From positions 992,001-1,056,000 of the forward strand of contig NZ_CP157940.1 in assembly GCF_040207125.1 (NCBI RefSeq): 64,000 bases of DNA, written 5' to 3'. This DNA comes from Lacrimispora sp. BS-2 (GTDB lineage: Bacteria; Bacillota; Clostridia; Lachnospirales; Lachnospiraceae). The translations under genes were made by a program, and so were the position numbers. The notes below the pieces were generated by a model. The model was not told the DNA's origin. It was given only the letters and a program-made list of their open reading frames with translations, and searched no databases. Shown here piece by piece: positions 32,162 through 39,391 of the stretch (position 1 is the stretch's first letter; every line of letters begins with the position of its first letter).

Positions 32162-33358
32162 ATGGGACTTAATGAAACACCATCCTCTGAGCGGGTGCAT
32201 ATTGGCTTTTTTGGCCGCCGCAATGCAGGGAAATCAAGCGTTGTCAATGCAGTGACAGGGCAGGAACTGTCCGTTGTATCGGAAGTAAAAGGAACTACTA
32301 CGGATCCTGTTTTCAAATCCATGGAGCTTCTTCCCATGGGACCGGTGGTCATCATTGATACGCCGGGCTTTGACGATGAGGGCGCTCTGGGAGAGATGCG
32401 GGTAAGGAAGACAAAGCAGATCTTAAACCGGGCTGATTGTGCGGTCTTAGTTGTGGATGGGGCCGTTGGGAAGACAAAAACCGATGAAGAACTGATCCTT
32501 TTGTTTAAGAAAAAAAAGATTCCCTATGTAGTTGCTTATAATAAATGTGATCTGACGGGATCCCAGAACTATGACGACGGACTTTCTGTCAGCGCGTCGG
32601 AAGGCCTGTTCATTCACGAATTAAAAGAACGGATCGGCAGTCTTGTAAATACCGGGGATACAAAAATGAGGATCGTAGGAGATTTACTGAATCCATATGA
32701 TCTGGTTGTTCTGGTGATCCCCATTGACAAGGCGGCGCCCAAAGGCCGTCTTATCCTGCCTCAGCAGCAGGTGATCCGGGATATTTTAGAGGCCGGTGCC
32801 ATATCCGTGGCAGTGCGTGAAACGGAATTAAAGGAAACCTTAGAAAGGCTGGGAACCAGGCCTGCCCTTGTCATTACGGACAGCCAGGTCTTTGGACAGG
32901 TAAGCAAGGATGTGCCGGAAGAGATCCTTCTCACCTCCTTTTCCATCCTGCTGGCCAGGTATAAGGGCTTTTTGGCGGATGCCGTGAAGGGAGTGGCAGC
33001 CATCGGCGATTTAAAAGATGGGGATAAAATCCTGATTTCCGAGGGCTGTACCCATCACAGGCAGTGCGATGACATTGGAACCGTAAAGCTTCCCCGCTGG
33101 CTTTTGCAGTATACGGGGAAAGAGCTTTTGATAGAAACTTCCTCCGGACGGGAATTTCCGGAAGACTTGTCAGCCTATAAGCTGATCATCCACTGCGGCG
33201 GCTGTATGCTTAATGAAAGGGAGATGGATTTCCGCAGAAAGTGTGCGTCAGATGCAGGTGTGCCATTTACTAATTATGGAATTGGGATCGCTTATATGAA
33301 GGGGATTTTAAAAAGGAGCTTAAAGCCGCTTCCTCATTTGGAAGAACTGCTGCATTAA
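32162..33358 (+). CDS. hydF: [FeFe]-hydrogenase H-cluster maturation GTPase HydF
   Basis: A 398-residue scaffold GTPase on which the diiron part of the H-cluster is assembled before transfer to HydA. The P-loop GRRNAGKSS (residues 18-26), GTTTDPVFKSMEL (switch), DTPGFDDEG and NKCD form the G domain. The C-terminal cluster-binding CTH (in EGCTHHRQCDDIG) and HCGGC motifs follow the family pattern CxH...HCxxC. The ATG at 32162 has GAGGTG six bases upstream. The GTG at 32153 overlaps that ribosome binding site and is less likely. Confidence 0.95.
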   Translation: MGLNETPSSERVHIGFFGRRNAGKSSVVNAVTGQELSVVSEVKGTTTDPVFKSMELLPMGPVVIIDTPGFDDEGALGEMRVRKTKQILNRADCAVLVVDGAVGKTKTDEELILLFKKKKIPYVVAYNKCDLTGSQNYDDGLSVSASEGLFIHELKERIGSLVNTGDTKMRIVGDLLNPYDLVVLVIPIDKAAPKGRLILPQQQVIRDILEAGAISVAVRETELKETLERLGTRPALVITDSQVFGQVSKDVPEEILLTSFSILLARYKGFLADAVKGVAAIGDLKDGDKILISEGCTHHRQCDDIGTVKLPRWLLQYTGKELLIETSSGREFPEDLSAYKLIIHCGGCMLNEREMDFRRKCASDAGVPFTNYGIGIAYMKGILKRSLKPLPHLEELLH

Positions 33359-33372
33359 AGTGCCGGGCCTCA

Positions 33373-33560
33373 TTGACTTACAGTTTTATTTATGATAAGG
33401 TAAAGAGAATCAGATATGGGGGAGTAGTCAGCATGCGCCGGCTAAAAAGGCCTTCTATTTTATCAGCATGCAGTTAAATCAACATCCTGAACAGTAATGT
33501 TCTGGTTTAATTTGAAAAGACAAGACCTGTGTCCTAATTTAGGGCAGGTCTTGTCTTTTC
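33373..33560 (+). promoter_or_regulatory. leader RNA with promoter, riboswitch-like domain and terminator before oadB
   Basis: TTGACT (33373-33378) with TAAGGT 17 bp downstream is a candidate promoter. The transcript would contain GGGGGAGTAG (33418-33427), an outer GCATGC/GCATGC pairing (33431-33436 with 33465-33470) and TCAACATCC (33479-33487). GAACA-GTAA-TGTTC follows as a GNRA-type hairpin (33489-33502). It ends in a strong terminator: AAAAGACAAGACCTG (33515-33529) with CAGGTCTTGTCTTTT (33545-33559). GGGGAGTAG, a CAACAT segment and AAGACC recall the yybP-ykoY (Mn2+) riboswitch as I remember it. This is not a verified match, and another ion-sensing class is possible given the downstream Na+ pump. 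Confidence 0.5.
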
Positions 33561-33617
33561 GTTGTATATGACGGCTTCGCCGATAAAAAGGAGTACCAAT
33601 AAGAAGGGAGATTAAAT

Positions 33618-34754
33618 ATGAGCTTTTTGTTGTCAGGTCTTACCTCTGTTACCGTTCCACAGCTAATCATGTATCTTGTCGGTTTTTTGCTGATCTATCT
33701 TGCTGTCAAAAAAGGGTACGAGCCGTCGCTCCTTCTTCCCATGGGATTTGGGGCCATACTGGTCAACCTGCCCATGTCCGGCGTGATCGATCAGACTCTT
33801 CCCGGCATAGGAAATACCCATGGCATTATCCAGTGGCTGTTTGAATCAGGGATCGAAGCCTCGGAAGCCCTGCCTCTTCTCCTGTTTATCGGGATCGGGG
33901 CCATGATTGATTTTGGGCCTCTGTTATCCAATCCCATTATGATGCTGTTTGGTGCAGCCGCCCAGTTTGGTATTTTTTTAACGATTTCCGTGGCTGTTTT
34001 GCTTGGGTTTAACCTTTCTGACGCAGCCTCCATAGGTATTATCGGTGCTGCCGACGGCCCCACCTCTATCCTGGTATCCCAGATACTTAAATCAAATTAC
34101 ATCGGACCGATTGCAGTAGCGGCTTATTCCTACATGGCTCTGGTCCCCCTGGTCCAGCCTTTTGCCATTAAGCTGGTTACCACTAAAAAAGAACGGCTGA
34201 TCCGGATGCCTTATAATCCCATGACAGTTTCTAAGAGAATGCGGATCCTGTTTCCTATTGCAGTGACCATGATTGCCGGATTTGTGGCTCCTCAGTCTGT
34301 TTCTCTGGTAGGTTTTCTGATGTTTGGAAATCTGCTCAGAGAATGCGGCGTGCTGAACAGCTTATCAGATGCGGCACAGAATATTCTTGCAAATTTGATC
34401 ACCCTGCTTTTGGGAATCACTGTTTCGTTCAGCATGAGGGCAGAAGCGTTCGTTACCTGGCAGACCCTTATAATTCTGGGTCTTGGCCTTGTTGCTTTTG
34501 TGTTTGACACCATTGGAGGAGTGCTGTTTGCCAAGTTCATCAACCTGTTTAGAAAGAATAAGATCAATCCCATGATCGGCGCAGCCGGTATTTCCGCTTT
34601 CCCCATGTCGGCCCGTGTTGTACAGAAGCTGTCCATCAAGGAAGACCCCACCAATCATCTGCTGATGCATGCCATTGGGGCCAATGTTTCCGGGCAGATT
34701 GCCTCTGTATTGGCAGGCGGAATTATTTTAAACCTTTTAACCACATTATTATGA
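33618..34754 (+). CDS. sodium ion-translocating decarboxylase beta subunit (OadB/GcdB type)
   Basis: A 378-residue membrane protein with about nine to eleven helices. It is the subunit that couples decarboxylation of a carboxybiotin to Na+ export. GIGAMIDFGPLLSNPIMMLF, IGIIGAADGPTSILVSQIL (with the conserved Asp at 146) and the late AAGISAFPMSARVVQKL are family hallmarks. The last leads into DPTNHLLMHAIGANVSGQI. The alpha (carboxyltransferase) and biotin-carrier genes are absent here, so the substrate (oxaloacetate, methylmalonyl-CoA, glutaconyl-CoA) cannot be assigned. It lies after a structured leader and just before a tiny membrane protein. Confidence 0.93.
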   Translation: MSFLLSGLTSVTVPQLIMYLVGFLLIYLAVKKGYEPSLLLPMGFGAILVNLPMSGVIDQTLPGIGNTHGIIQWLFESGIEASEALPLLLFIGIGAMIDFGPLLSNPIMMLFGAAAQFGIFLTISVAVLLGFNLSDAASIGIIGAADGPTSILVSQILKSNYIGPIAVAAYSYMALVPLVQPFAIKLVTTKKERLIRMPYNPMTVSKRMRILFPIAVTMIAGFVAPQSVSLVGFLMFGNLLRECGVLNSLSDAAQNILANLITLLLGITVSFSMRAEAFVTWQTLIILGLGLVAFVFDTIGGVLFAKFINLFRKNKINPMIGAAGISAFPMSARVVQKLSIKEDPTNHLLMHAIGANVSGQIASVLAGGIILNLLTTLL

Positions 34755-34804
34755 TCAGCAGCCTTATATGGGAATCTCTGCTGCCTGATAGAAAGGAGCC
34801 AGTT

Positions 34805-34957
34805 ATGCTTGAAAAATTTCTCCTGTCACTGGATATTATGTGGAAGGGAATGCTTAGTATATTTGTAGTTATCATCATTATCACACTGCTCATTATGGGG
34901 TTTCGGTGGGTTGAAAAAAATCTTTTAGATAAAAAAGATGAGAAAAGTAATTTATGA
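34805..34957 (+). CDS. small single-helix membrane protein, OadG-like
   Basis: A 50-residue protein: MLEKFLLSLDIMWKGML leads into one hydrophobic helix (about residues 17-34, FVVIIIITLLIMGF), and a charged tail ends it. The ATG at 34805 follows AAAGGAG. Size, topology and position directly after an oadB-type gene resemble the gamma subunit (OadG) that anchors or assembles these Na+ pumps. Similarity of such short membrane proteins is weak evidence. An in-frame ATG at 34751 overlaps the previous gene and would add a non-conserved 18 residues. Confidence 0.65.
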   Translation: MLEKFLLSLDIMWKGMLSIFVVIIIITLLIMGFRWVEKNLLDKKDEKSNL

Positions 34958-34991
34958 AATACCATGAAGAAAGGGGTAAGGTCACAGAGGA

Positions 34992-35020
34992 TTGACAAAC
35001 TGTCAAAACTGTATTATGAT
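34992..35020 (+). promoter_or_regulatory. promoter and overlapping operator of the MATE gene
   Basis: TTGACA (34992-34997), a 17-bp spacer and TATGAT (35015-35020) form a near-perfect promoter. TTGACAAACTGTCAA (34992-35006) is a perfect inverted repeat covering the -35 box, a typical repressor site. Confidence 0.75.
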
Positions 35021-35072
35021 AACTTTGGTTTTATATAAATAACCTGTTCTTTGCCACCGGGTAAAGGATTTT

Positions 35073-35130
35073 AAGGTGTTCTGAAATATTCCGTTAGGTC
35101 GTAGAAGGAATATTTTTAGAACACCTTTTT
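35073..35130 (+). terminator. leader terminator before the MATE gene
   Basis: AAGGTGTTCT (35073-35082) pairs with AGAACACCTT (35118-35127), AATATTCC pairs with GGAATATT inside, and TTTTT follows. It lies between the promoter and the start codon, so it probably attenuates expression. The 45-nt leader before it contains a CTTTGCC/GGGTAAAG hairpin (35050-35066). Confidence 0.7.
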
Positions 35131-35152
35131 TATGTTGAAAGGAGGATATGGG

Positions 35153-36472
35153 ATGGAACAATCTGTCTTAAAAAACTACGCCAAATATGTGAGCCTTAAT
35201 ATTCTGGGAATGATCGGGCTTTCCTGCTATATACTGGCAGATACCTTTTTTGTATCAAAGGCACTGGGCGCTGCAGGCTTGGCGGCACTGAATTTTTCGA
35301 TTGGGATTTACAGCCTGATTCATGGTACCGGATTGATGATCGGTATGGGAGGTGCCACCCGTTACAGCATTCTGAAATCCCAGAATGAGGGAAAACGGAT
35401 AAATACCATTTTTACCGCCAGTTTAAAACTGGGAATTCTGACAGGAGTGCTGTTTGCAATCACAGGAGTCCTGGGTTCCGGGCCTCTGGCTGTATTATTG
35501 GGAGCGGACGCAGCTACACTGCCTCTGACTAAGGCGTATTTAAGCACCATACTCTACTTTGCGCCTTTTTTTATCCTGAATAATATCATGCTGGCATTTG
35601 TAAGAAATGACAATAATCCTAAGTTGTCGATGATGGCGATGCTGGCAGGAAGCCTTTCCAATATAATTTTGGACTATATATTTATGTTTCCGTTGGGAAT
35701 GGGGATGTTCGGTGCAGCCTTTGCCACAGGCCTGGCACCCGTCATCAGTCTTGTGGTTTTATCTGCCCACTTTATAAGAGGTAAAAGCGGTCTCCGGTGG
35801 TTACGAAGCAGAATTCAGTGGAAGGCTGTCCATGATATCCTTGGTCTTGGTCTGGCTGCATTTATTACAGAGGTATCTTCGGCTATTGTCTTGATTACCT
35901 TTAATTTAGTCATTCTGGAACTGGAGGGAAACTTAGGTGTTGCATCTTACGGGATTGTGGCCAATATAGCACTGGTAGGAATCTCAGTTTTTACTGGAAT
36001 TGCACAGGGAATACAGCCGCTGGTCAGCAAAGCTTATGGCTCAGGGAACGGTATTATCATAAAAAAACTGCTTCAATATGCGGTTGTCACCTCCCTGGCA
36101 ATAGCGACAGCAATTTATTTTCTGGTATTTATCTGTTCGGATCAAATGATCAATGTGTTCAACAGTGAGCAGAATGCCGCAATAGCACGTCTTGCCAGGG
36201 AGGGGCTTAAGATCTACTTTGCCGGTTTTTTCTTTGCGGGAATCAATATTATTGTATGCATGTATTTAAGTGCTGTCGAGCGTGGGATGAATGCCTTTAT
36301 TGTTTCCGTGGCGCGGGGCTGTGTTGTTCTTGTTCCCATGGTGCTTATGCTGAGCCGGATTTGGGGAATGACGGGGGTATGGATGGCATTTGTTATGACG
36401 GAAGGTTTGGTGAGTGTTCTTGGCATGATATTAATGTTTTGGAAAAAGGGGAGTGGTATTCTCCGTCCGTAA
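35153..36472 (+). CDS. MATE-family multidrug/metabolite efflux transporter
   Basis: A 439-residue protein with 12 predicted membrane segments in two similar halves. LSCYILADTFFVSKALGAAG is the MATE N-half signature around helices 1-2, and FVRNDNNPKLSMMAMLAGSL follows helix 4. The second half repeats the pattern with FTGIAQGIQPLVSKAYGSGN. The start at 35153 is eight bases after GGAGG. An ATG at 35132 would begin inside the terminator. MATE pumps use Na+ or H+ gradients, which fits a neighbouring Na+ pump subunit, but no substrate can be inferred. Confidence 0.92.
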   Translation: MEQSVLKNYAKYVSLNILGMIGLSCYILADTFFVSKALGAAGLAALNFSIGIYSLIHGTGLMIGMGGATRYSILKSQNEGKRINTIFTASLKLGILTGVLFAITGVLGSGPLAVLLGADAATLPLTKAYLSTILYFAPFFILNNIMLAFVRNDNNPKLSMMAMLAGSLSNIILDYIFMFPLGMGMFGAAFATGLAPVISLVVLSAHFIRGKSGLRWLRSRIQWKAVHDILGLGLAAFITEVSSAIVLITFNLVILELEGNLGVASYGIVANIALVGISVFTGIAQGIQPLVSKAYGSGNGIIIKKLLQYAVVTSLAIATAIYFLVFICSDQMINVFNSEQNAAIARLAREGLKIYFAGFFFAGINIIVCMYLSAVERGMNAFIVSVARGCVVLVPMVLMLSRIWGMTGVWMAFVMTEGLVSVLGMILMFWKKGSGILRP

Positions 36473-36564
36473 TACAGATATTTGATGGGTCCCTGAAGAA
36501 AGCATATGAGCCGGGGACTGTCAAGGATATAAAACCGGAAAACCCGGTTATAATGAATATGTAA

Positions 36565-36616
36565 ACATAAAGAGAAACGCTGCTTTGTTTGATGAGCAGC
36601 GTTTCTCTTTATGTTT
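36565..36616 (+). terminator. strong intrinsic terminator after MATE
   Basis: ACATAAAGAGAAACGCTGCT (36565-36584) pairs almost perfectly with AGCAGCGTTTCTCTTTATGT (36595-36614), flanked by A and T residues. It may work in both directions. Confidence 0.9.
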
Positions 36617-36851
36617 TAGGTGCATAGCAAAGCAGATTACACCAGCCGGTACAACCCCAGATATCGGAGTTACCAGTAATTTTCATGGTCAGAATAAGTT
36701 TACTGAATAAGTCCACTGCAATAAGTTCACAAACATTGTTAAGGTGATTATCTGGTTATAATTTATTTCTAGATTGGATTGGTTTGGACTATGCGGGTGT
36801 AATGGAAATTTTCATATCATATGAAAACAAAGACAGTACTTTTGAATGGAA
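36617..36851 (+). other. non-coding gap before cobalamin operon II
   Basis: AT-rich, with no convincing ORF of its own. I looked for a cobalamin riboswitch here because cobS follows and found no B12-box-like core. The only clear signals in the 36473-36933 gap are the terminator at 36565 and the promoter at 36852. Confidence 0.4.
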
Positions 36852-36880
36852 ATGACATTTTTCTTATTCTGTGATATGAT
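36852..36880 (+). promoter_or_regulatory. promoter of cobalamin operon II
   Basis: ATGACA (36852-36857), a 17-bp spacer and TATGAT (36875-36880). A short hairpin, CCGGGCG/CGCCTGG (36892-36908), sits between it and the AGGAGGAGG ribosome binding site of cobS. Confidence 0.6.
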
Positions 36881-36933
36881 AATTTTATGTGCCGGGCGTG
36901 CCGCCTGGTTTCAGTATTATGAGGAGGAGGAAT

Positions 36934-37701
36934 ATGAATCTTTTTGGCAGCTTAGTTATTGCGTTTTCCATGTACTCCCGTATCCCAATGCCCCAGATGG
37001 AATGGACAAAAGAGCGGATGAAATATGTCATGTGCTTTTTCCCTTTTATCGGAGTGGTCATGGGTCTGCTGGAATTTGCGGCCGTTCTAGGCTGCAATGC
37101 TCTGGGCTTTCGCTATTTCGGACAGATACTTCCGGTAGTGATTCCCATTCTGGTAACAGGAGGCATACACATGGACGGATTTCTGGATGTGGTGGATGCC
37201 AGATCCTCCCACGGAGACAGAAAGAAAAAACTTGAGATATTAAAGGATCCCCATACAGGCGCGTTTGCCATCATCGGCTGCGGTGTGTACCTGGTTCTCT
37301 ATCTGGCTGCCTTTTTGGAAATGCGTCCGGTCATGATACCGGCTTATTGCCTGACATTTGTGGTTACAAGGGCTTTAAGCGGACTGTCTGTTGTTACATT
37401 TCCCATGGCTAAGGAAAGCGGGCTGGCAGCCTCCTTTTCCGGAGCTGCCCAGAAGAGAACAGTGGCCATTACCATGGTCATGTACCTGGCAGCGGCGGGA
37501 TGGGGAATCTGGCATCTGGGAGGAATGCTGTCTGCTGCCGTGGTCCTTTCCATCGCTCTTCTTGTTTACTGGTATTATTATGCCATGGCAAAGCGGGAAT
37601 TCGGAGGCATTACCGGCGATCTGGCAGGATATTTTCTGCAGATGTGTGAGCTGGCTCTTGTGGCAGGACTGGCCCTTGTTTCCCATCTGGTATCATTATA
37701 A
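36934..37701 (+). CDS. cobS: adenosylcobinamide-GDP ribazoletransferase (cobalamin synthase) CobS
   Basis: A 255-residue membrane enzyme that joins the activated lower ligand to adenosylcobinamide-GDP, the last assembly step. FSMYSRIPMPQMEW near the N-terminus, GGIHMDGFLDVVDARSS and KKLEILKDPHTGAFAIIGC carry the Asp-rich metal-binding motifs. Five or six hydrophobic helices follow. The ATG at 36934 comes after GGAGGAGGAAT. A start at 36889 would precede the ribosome binding site. It is the first gene of operon II. Confidence 0.94.
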   Translation: MNLFGSLVIAFSMYSRIPMPQMEWTKERMKYVMCFFPFIGVVMGLLEFAAVLGCNALGFRYFGQILPVVIPILVTGGIHMDGFLDVVDARSSHGDRKKKLEILKDPHTGAFAIIGCGVYLVLYLAAFLEMRPVMIPAYCLTFVVTRALSGLSVVTFPMAKESGLAASFSGAAQKRTVAITMVMYLAAAGWGIWHLGGMLSAAVVLSIALLVYWYYYAMAKREFGGITGDLAGYFLQMCELALVAGLALVSHLVSL

Positions 37702-37710
37702 AAGAGCGGA

Positions 37711-37822
37711 GAGTAAACACCCTATGAGTAAACTTTATGCCCCAAAAGCGCGGGCAGGAAAGAGGAAACACCCTACGGGTATACCTTTATGCCCAAAAAG
37801 CATGGGCAGGAAAGAGGAAAGC
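37711..37822 (+). repeat. R-family repeats, two tandem copies (cobS - cobU-like gap)
   Basis: Copy 1 (37711-37761) and copy 2 (37762-37820) share AAACACCCT, a GGTATACC-type middle, CTTTATGCCC and GGGCAGGAAAGAGGAAA. Copy 2 is near consensus, with mini-stem ACCC/GGGT and stem TGCCCA/TGGGCA. GAGGAAAGC at its end is the ribosome binding site of the next gene. Confidence 0.85.
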
Positions 37823-38341
37823 ATGATATTGATTATAGGCGGAGCATTGCAGGGAAAGCTGGCCTTCGCCATGGAGCTGGCAAAGAGTGCCGGAAAAATG
37901 GCGGAAACCGAAGGGAAAACGCCTTTTAATCCCCTGTTTGTGAACAGCTTGCCCCGCATCACCGGGCATCAATTGGATATGCAGGCATATCCGCTTGATT
38001 CATCAGTATGCAAAGGTGAGAAAGGTGAAGAGTATGAGATCGCAGAAGGCAGCAGGGACAGCTTTGAAGCTGCCATGACATGCCGGGTCATCCATGGCCT
38101 TCACGAGTATATAAGACGGCTTTTAAAAGAAGGAAAAAGCGTTGATGCCTTTCTTGAGGCGGTCCAGGGGCAAAATCCCGATGTCATTATTACCTCCAAT
38201 GAACTGGGCTGCGGCATCGTGCCTTTTGATCCGGAAGACAGGGAATGGAGAGAAGTGTCAGGAAGAGCATCAGTAAGATTAGCCAGGACTTCCAGGGAAG
38301 TTTACCGTATGGTATGCGGAATTGGGACCCGGATTAAATAG
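37823..38341 (+). CDS. CobU-like protein with degenerate P-loop and a repeat insertion
   Basis: A 172-residue relative of adenosylcobinamide kinase/guanylyltransferase. The C-terminal half keeps IITSNELGCGIVPFDPEDRE and RASVRLARTSREVYRMVCGIG, the classical CobU end. The P-loop is GGALQGKLAF instead of GGxxSGKS. The region with the guanylylated His is not recognisable. Residues 50-64 (QLDMQAYPLDSSVCK) come from a P-family palindrome inserted in frame. The ATG at 37823 follows GAGGAAAGC. It may be a non-catalytic partner or have only part of the CobU activity. Its motifs are complementary to those kept by CobU at 9973. Confidence 0.75.
   Translation: MILIIGGALQGKLAFAMELAKSAGKMAETEGKTPFNPLFVNSLPRITGHQLDMQAYPLDSSVCKGEKGEEYEIAEGSRDSFEAAMTCRVIHGLHEYIRRLLKEGKSVDAFLEAVQGQNPDVIITSNELGCGIVPFDPEDREWREVSGRASVRLARTSREVYRMVCGIGTRIK
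37968..38014 (+). repeat. P-family palindromic repeat, copy C (inside the cobU-like gene)
   Basis: The core GGATATGCAGGCATATCC (37975-37992) is flanked by ATCAA on one side and TTGAT on the other. CATCAGTATGCAAAGG follows, as at 53206-53222. It is read in frame as QLDMQAYPLD, the same frame as copy A. Confidence 0.88.
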
Positions 38342-38364
38342 ACAAAAGGTCAGGGAATGAAATA

Positions 38365-39360
38365 ATGATACGACTACATTTAGCAGCAGTGCTGACAGGA
38401 TGCTTTCTGGATCTGTGCGTTGGCGATCCCCGTTTCCTTTGGCATCCGGTATGCGGGATTGGCTCTCTCATAAGCTGGCTGGAAAAAAAGCTCAGGAAAA
38501 GGTTCCCCAAGGATGAAATGGGGGAAAGAAGAGCTGGTTTATGGCTGGTGATCCTTGTGCTTTTGGTCACAGGCACCACGTCTGCGGCAATTCTTTGGAC
38601 TGCTTACTTCCTTTCCCCTTATGCGGGGTTTTTCATAGAAAGCGTGATGTGCGGTCAGATGATGGCATGGCGTTCCCTGAGGGAAGAAAGCATGAAGGTT
38701 TATAAGGCCTTTTCCAGAGGGGATGTGGAAGGAGCCAGGCAGGCCGTATCCATGATCGTGGGCCGGGATACAAAAGCCTTGTCTGAAGAAGGAATCATAA
38801 AGGCGGCAGTAGAAACCGTGGCGGAAAATACCTCCGATGGAATCGTGGCTCCTCTGCTTTTCATGGCTCTTTTTGGAGGAGTGGGAGTGTTTTTATACAA
38901 GGCAGTAAACACCATGGATTCCATGGTGGGCTATAAAAATGAACGGTATCTCTGGTTTGGACGGGCAGCGGCCAGGCTTGATGATATCTGCAATTTCATA
39001 CCGGCCCGATTATCAGCGGCTCTTATGATAGGAGCAGGATATGTGTGCCAGTTTATTTACGGAATGAGAAAGAAAGAAAACCCATACAGCGGCAGGAATG
39101 GCCTCATGATATTTAAAAGGGACCGCTTTAATCACAAAAGTCCTAATTCAGCCCAGACGGAAGCAGTCTGCGCAGGGGTGCTGCAGATCCAGCTTGCAGG
39201 GGATGCCTGTTATTTTGGAAAGCTATATGAAAAGCCCACCATTGGAGATCCTGTAAGACCGGTGGAATACAAGGATATTCCCAGGGCCAATCATCTTATG
39301 ACGGTTACTTATGTGTTGGGGCTGATTCCTGTATGTTTGCTGTTCCTCTTGACTTTTTAA
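38365..39360 (+). CDS. cbiB: adenosylcobinamide-phosphate synthase CbiB
   Basis: A 331-residue membrane protein that attaches (R)-1-amino-2-propanol phosphate to adenosylcobyric acid. GCFLDLCVGDPRFLWHPVCGIG at the N-terminus is the CbiB signature. Later segments are MIVGRDTKALSEEGIIKAAV, ETVAENTSDGIVAPLLF, and KAVNTMDSMVGYKNERYLWFG. YFGKLYEKPTIGDP sits near the end. About four or five membrane helices. Its partner CobD is encoded next. Confidence 0.95.
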   Translation: MIRLHLAAVLTGCFLDLCVGDPRFLWHPVCGIGSLISWLEKKLRKRFPKDEMGERRAGLWLVILVLLVTGTTSAAILWTAYFLSPYAGFFIESVMCGQMMAWRSLREESMKVYKAFSRGDVEGARQAVSMIVGRDTKALSEEGIIKAAVETVAENTSDGIVAPLLFMALFGGVGVFLYKAVNTMDSMVGYKNERYLWFGRAAARLDDICNFIPARLSAALMIGAGYVCQFIYGMRKKENPYSGRNGLMIFKRDRFNHKSPNSAQTEAVCAGVLQIQLAGDACYFGKLYEKPTIGDPVRPVEYKDIPRANHLMTVTYVLGLIPVCLLFLLTF

Positions 39361-39391
39361 GACAATCATATTTTAACTGGAGAAAAATAAT

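Noticed and set aside
36256..36564. A 102-residue reading frame overlapping the end of the MATE gene
   Set aside because: It lies in another frame of the MATE gene with no ribosome binding site and ends in non-coding DNA, so it is a shadow frame.
36473..36933. Cobalamin riboswitch before cobS
   Set aside because: The region before the promoter is AT-rich without the expected conserved core, and the leader after the promoter is only about 50 nt.
37711..37822. CRISPR-like tandem repeats
   Set aside because: Only two copies adjoin each other, with no spacer units of constant size and no cas genes. Other copies are dispersed before start codons.
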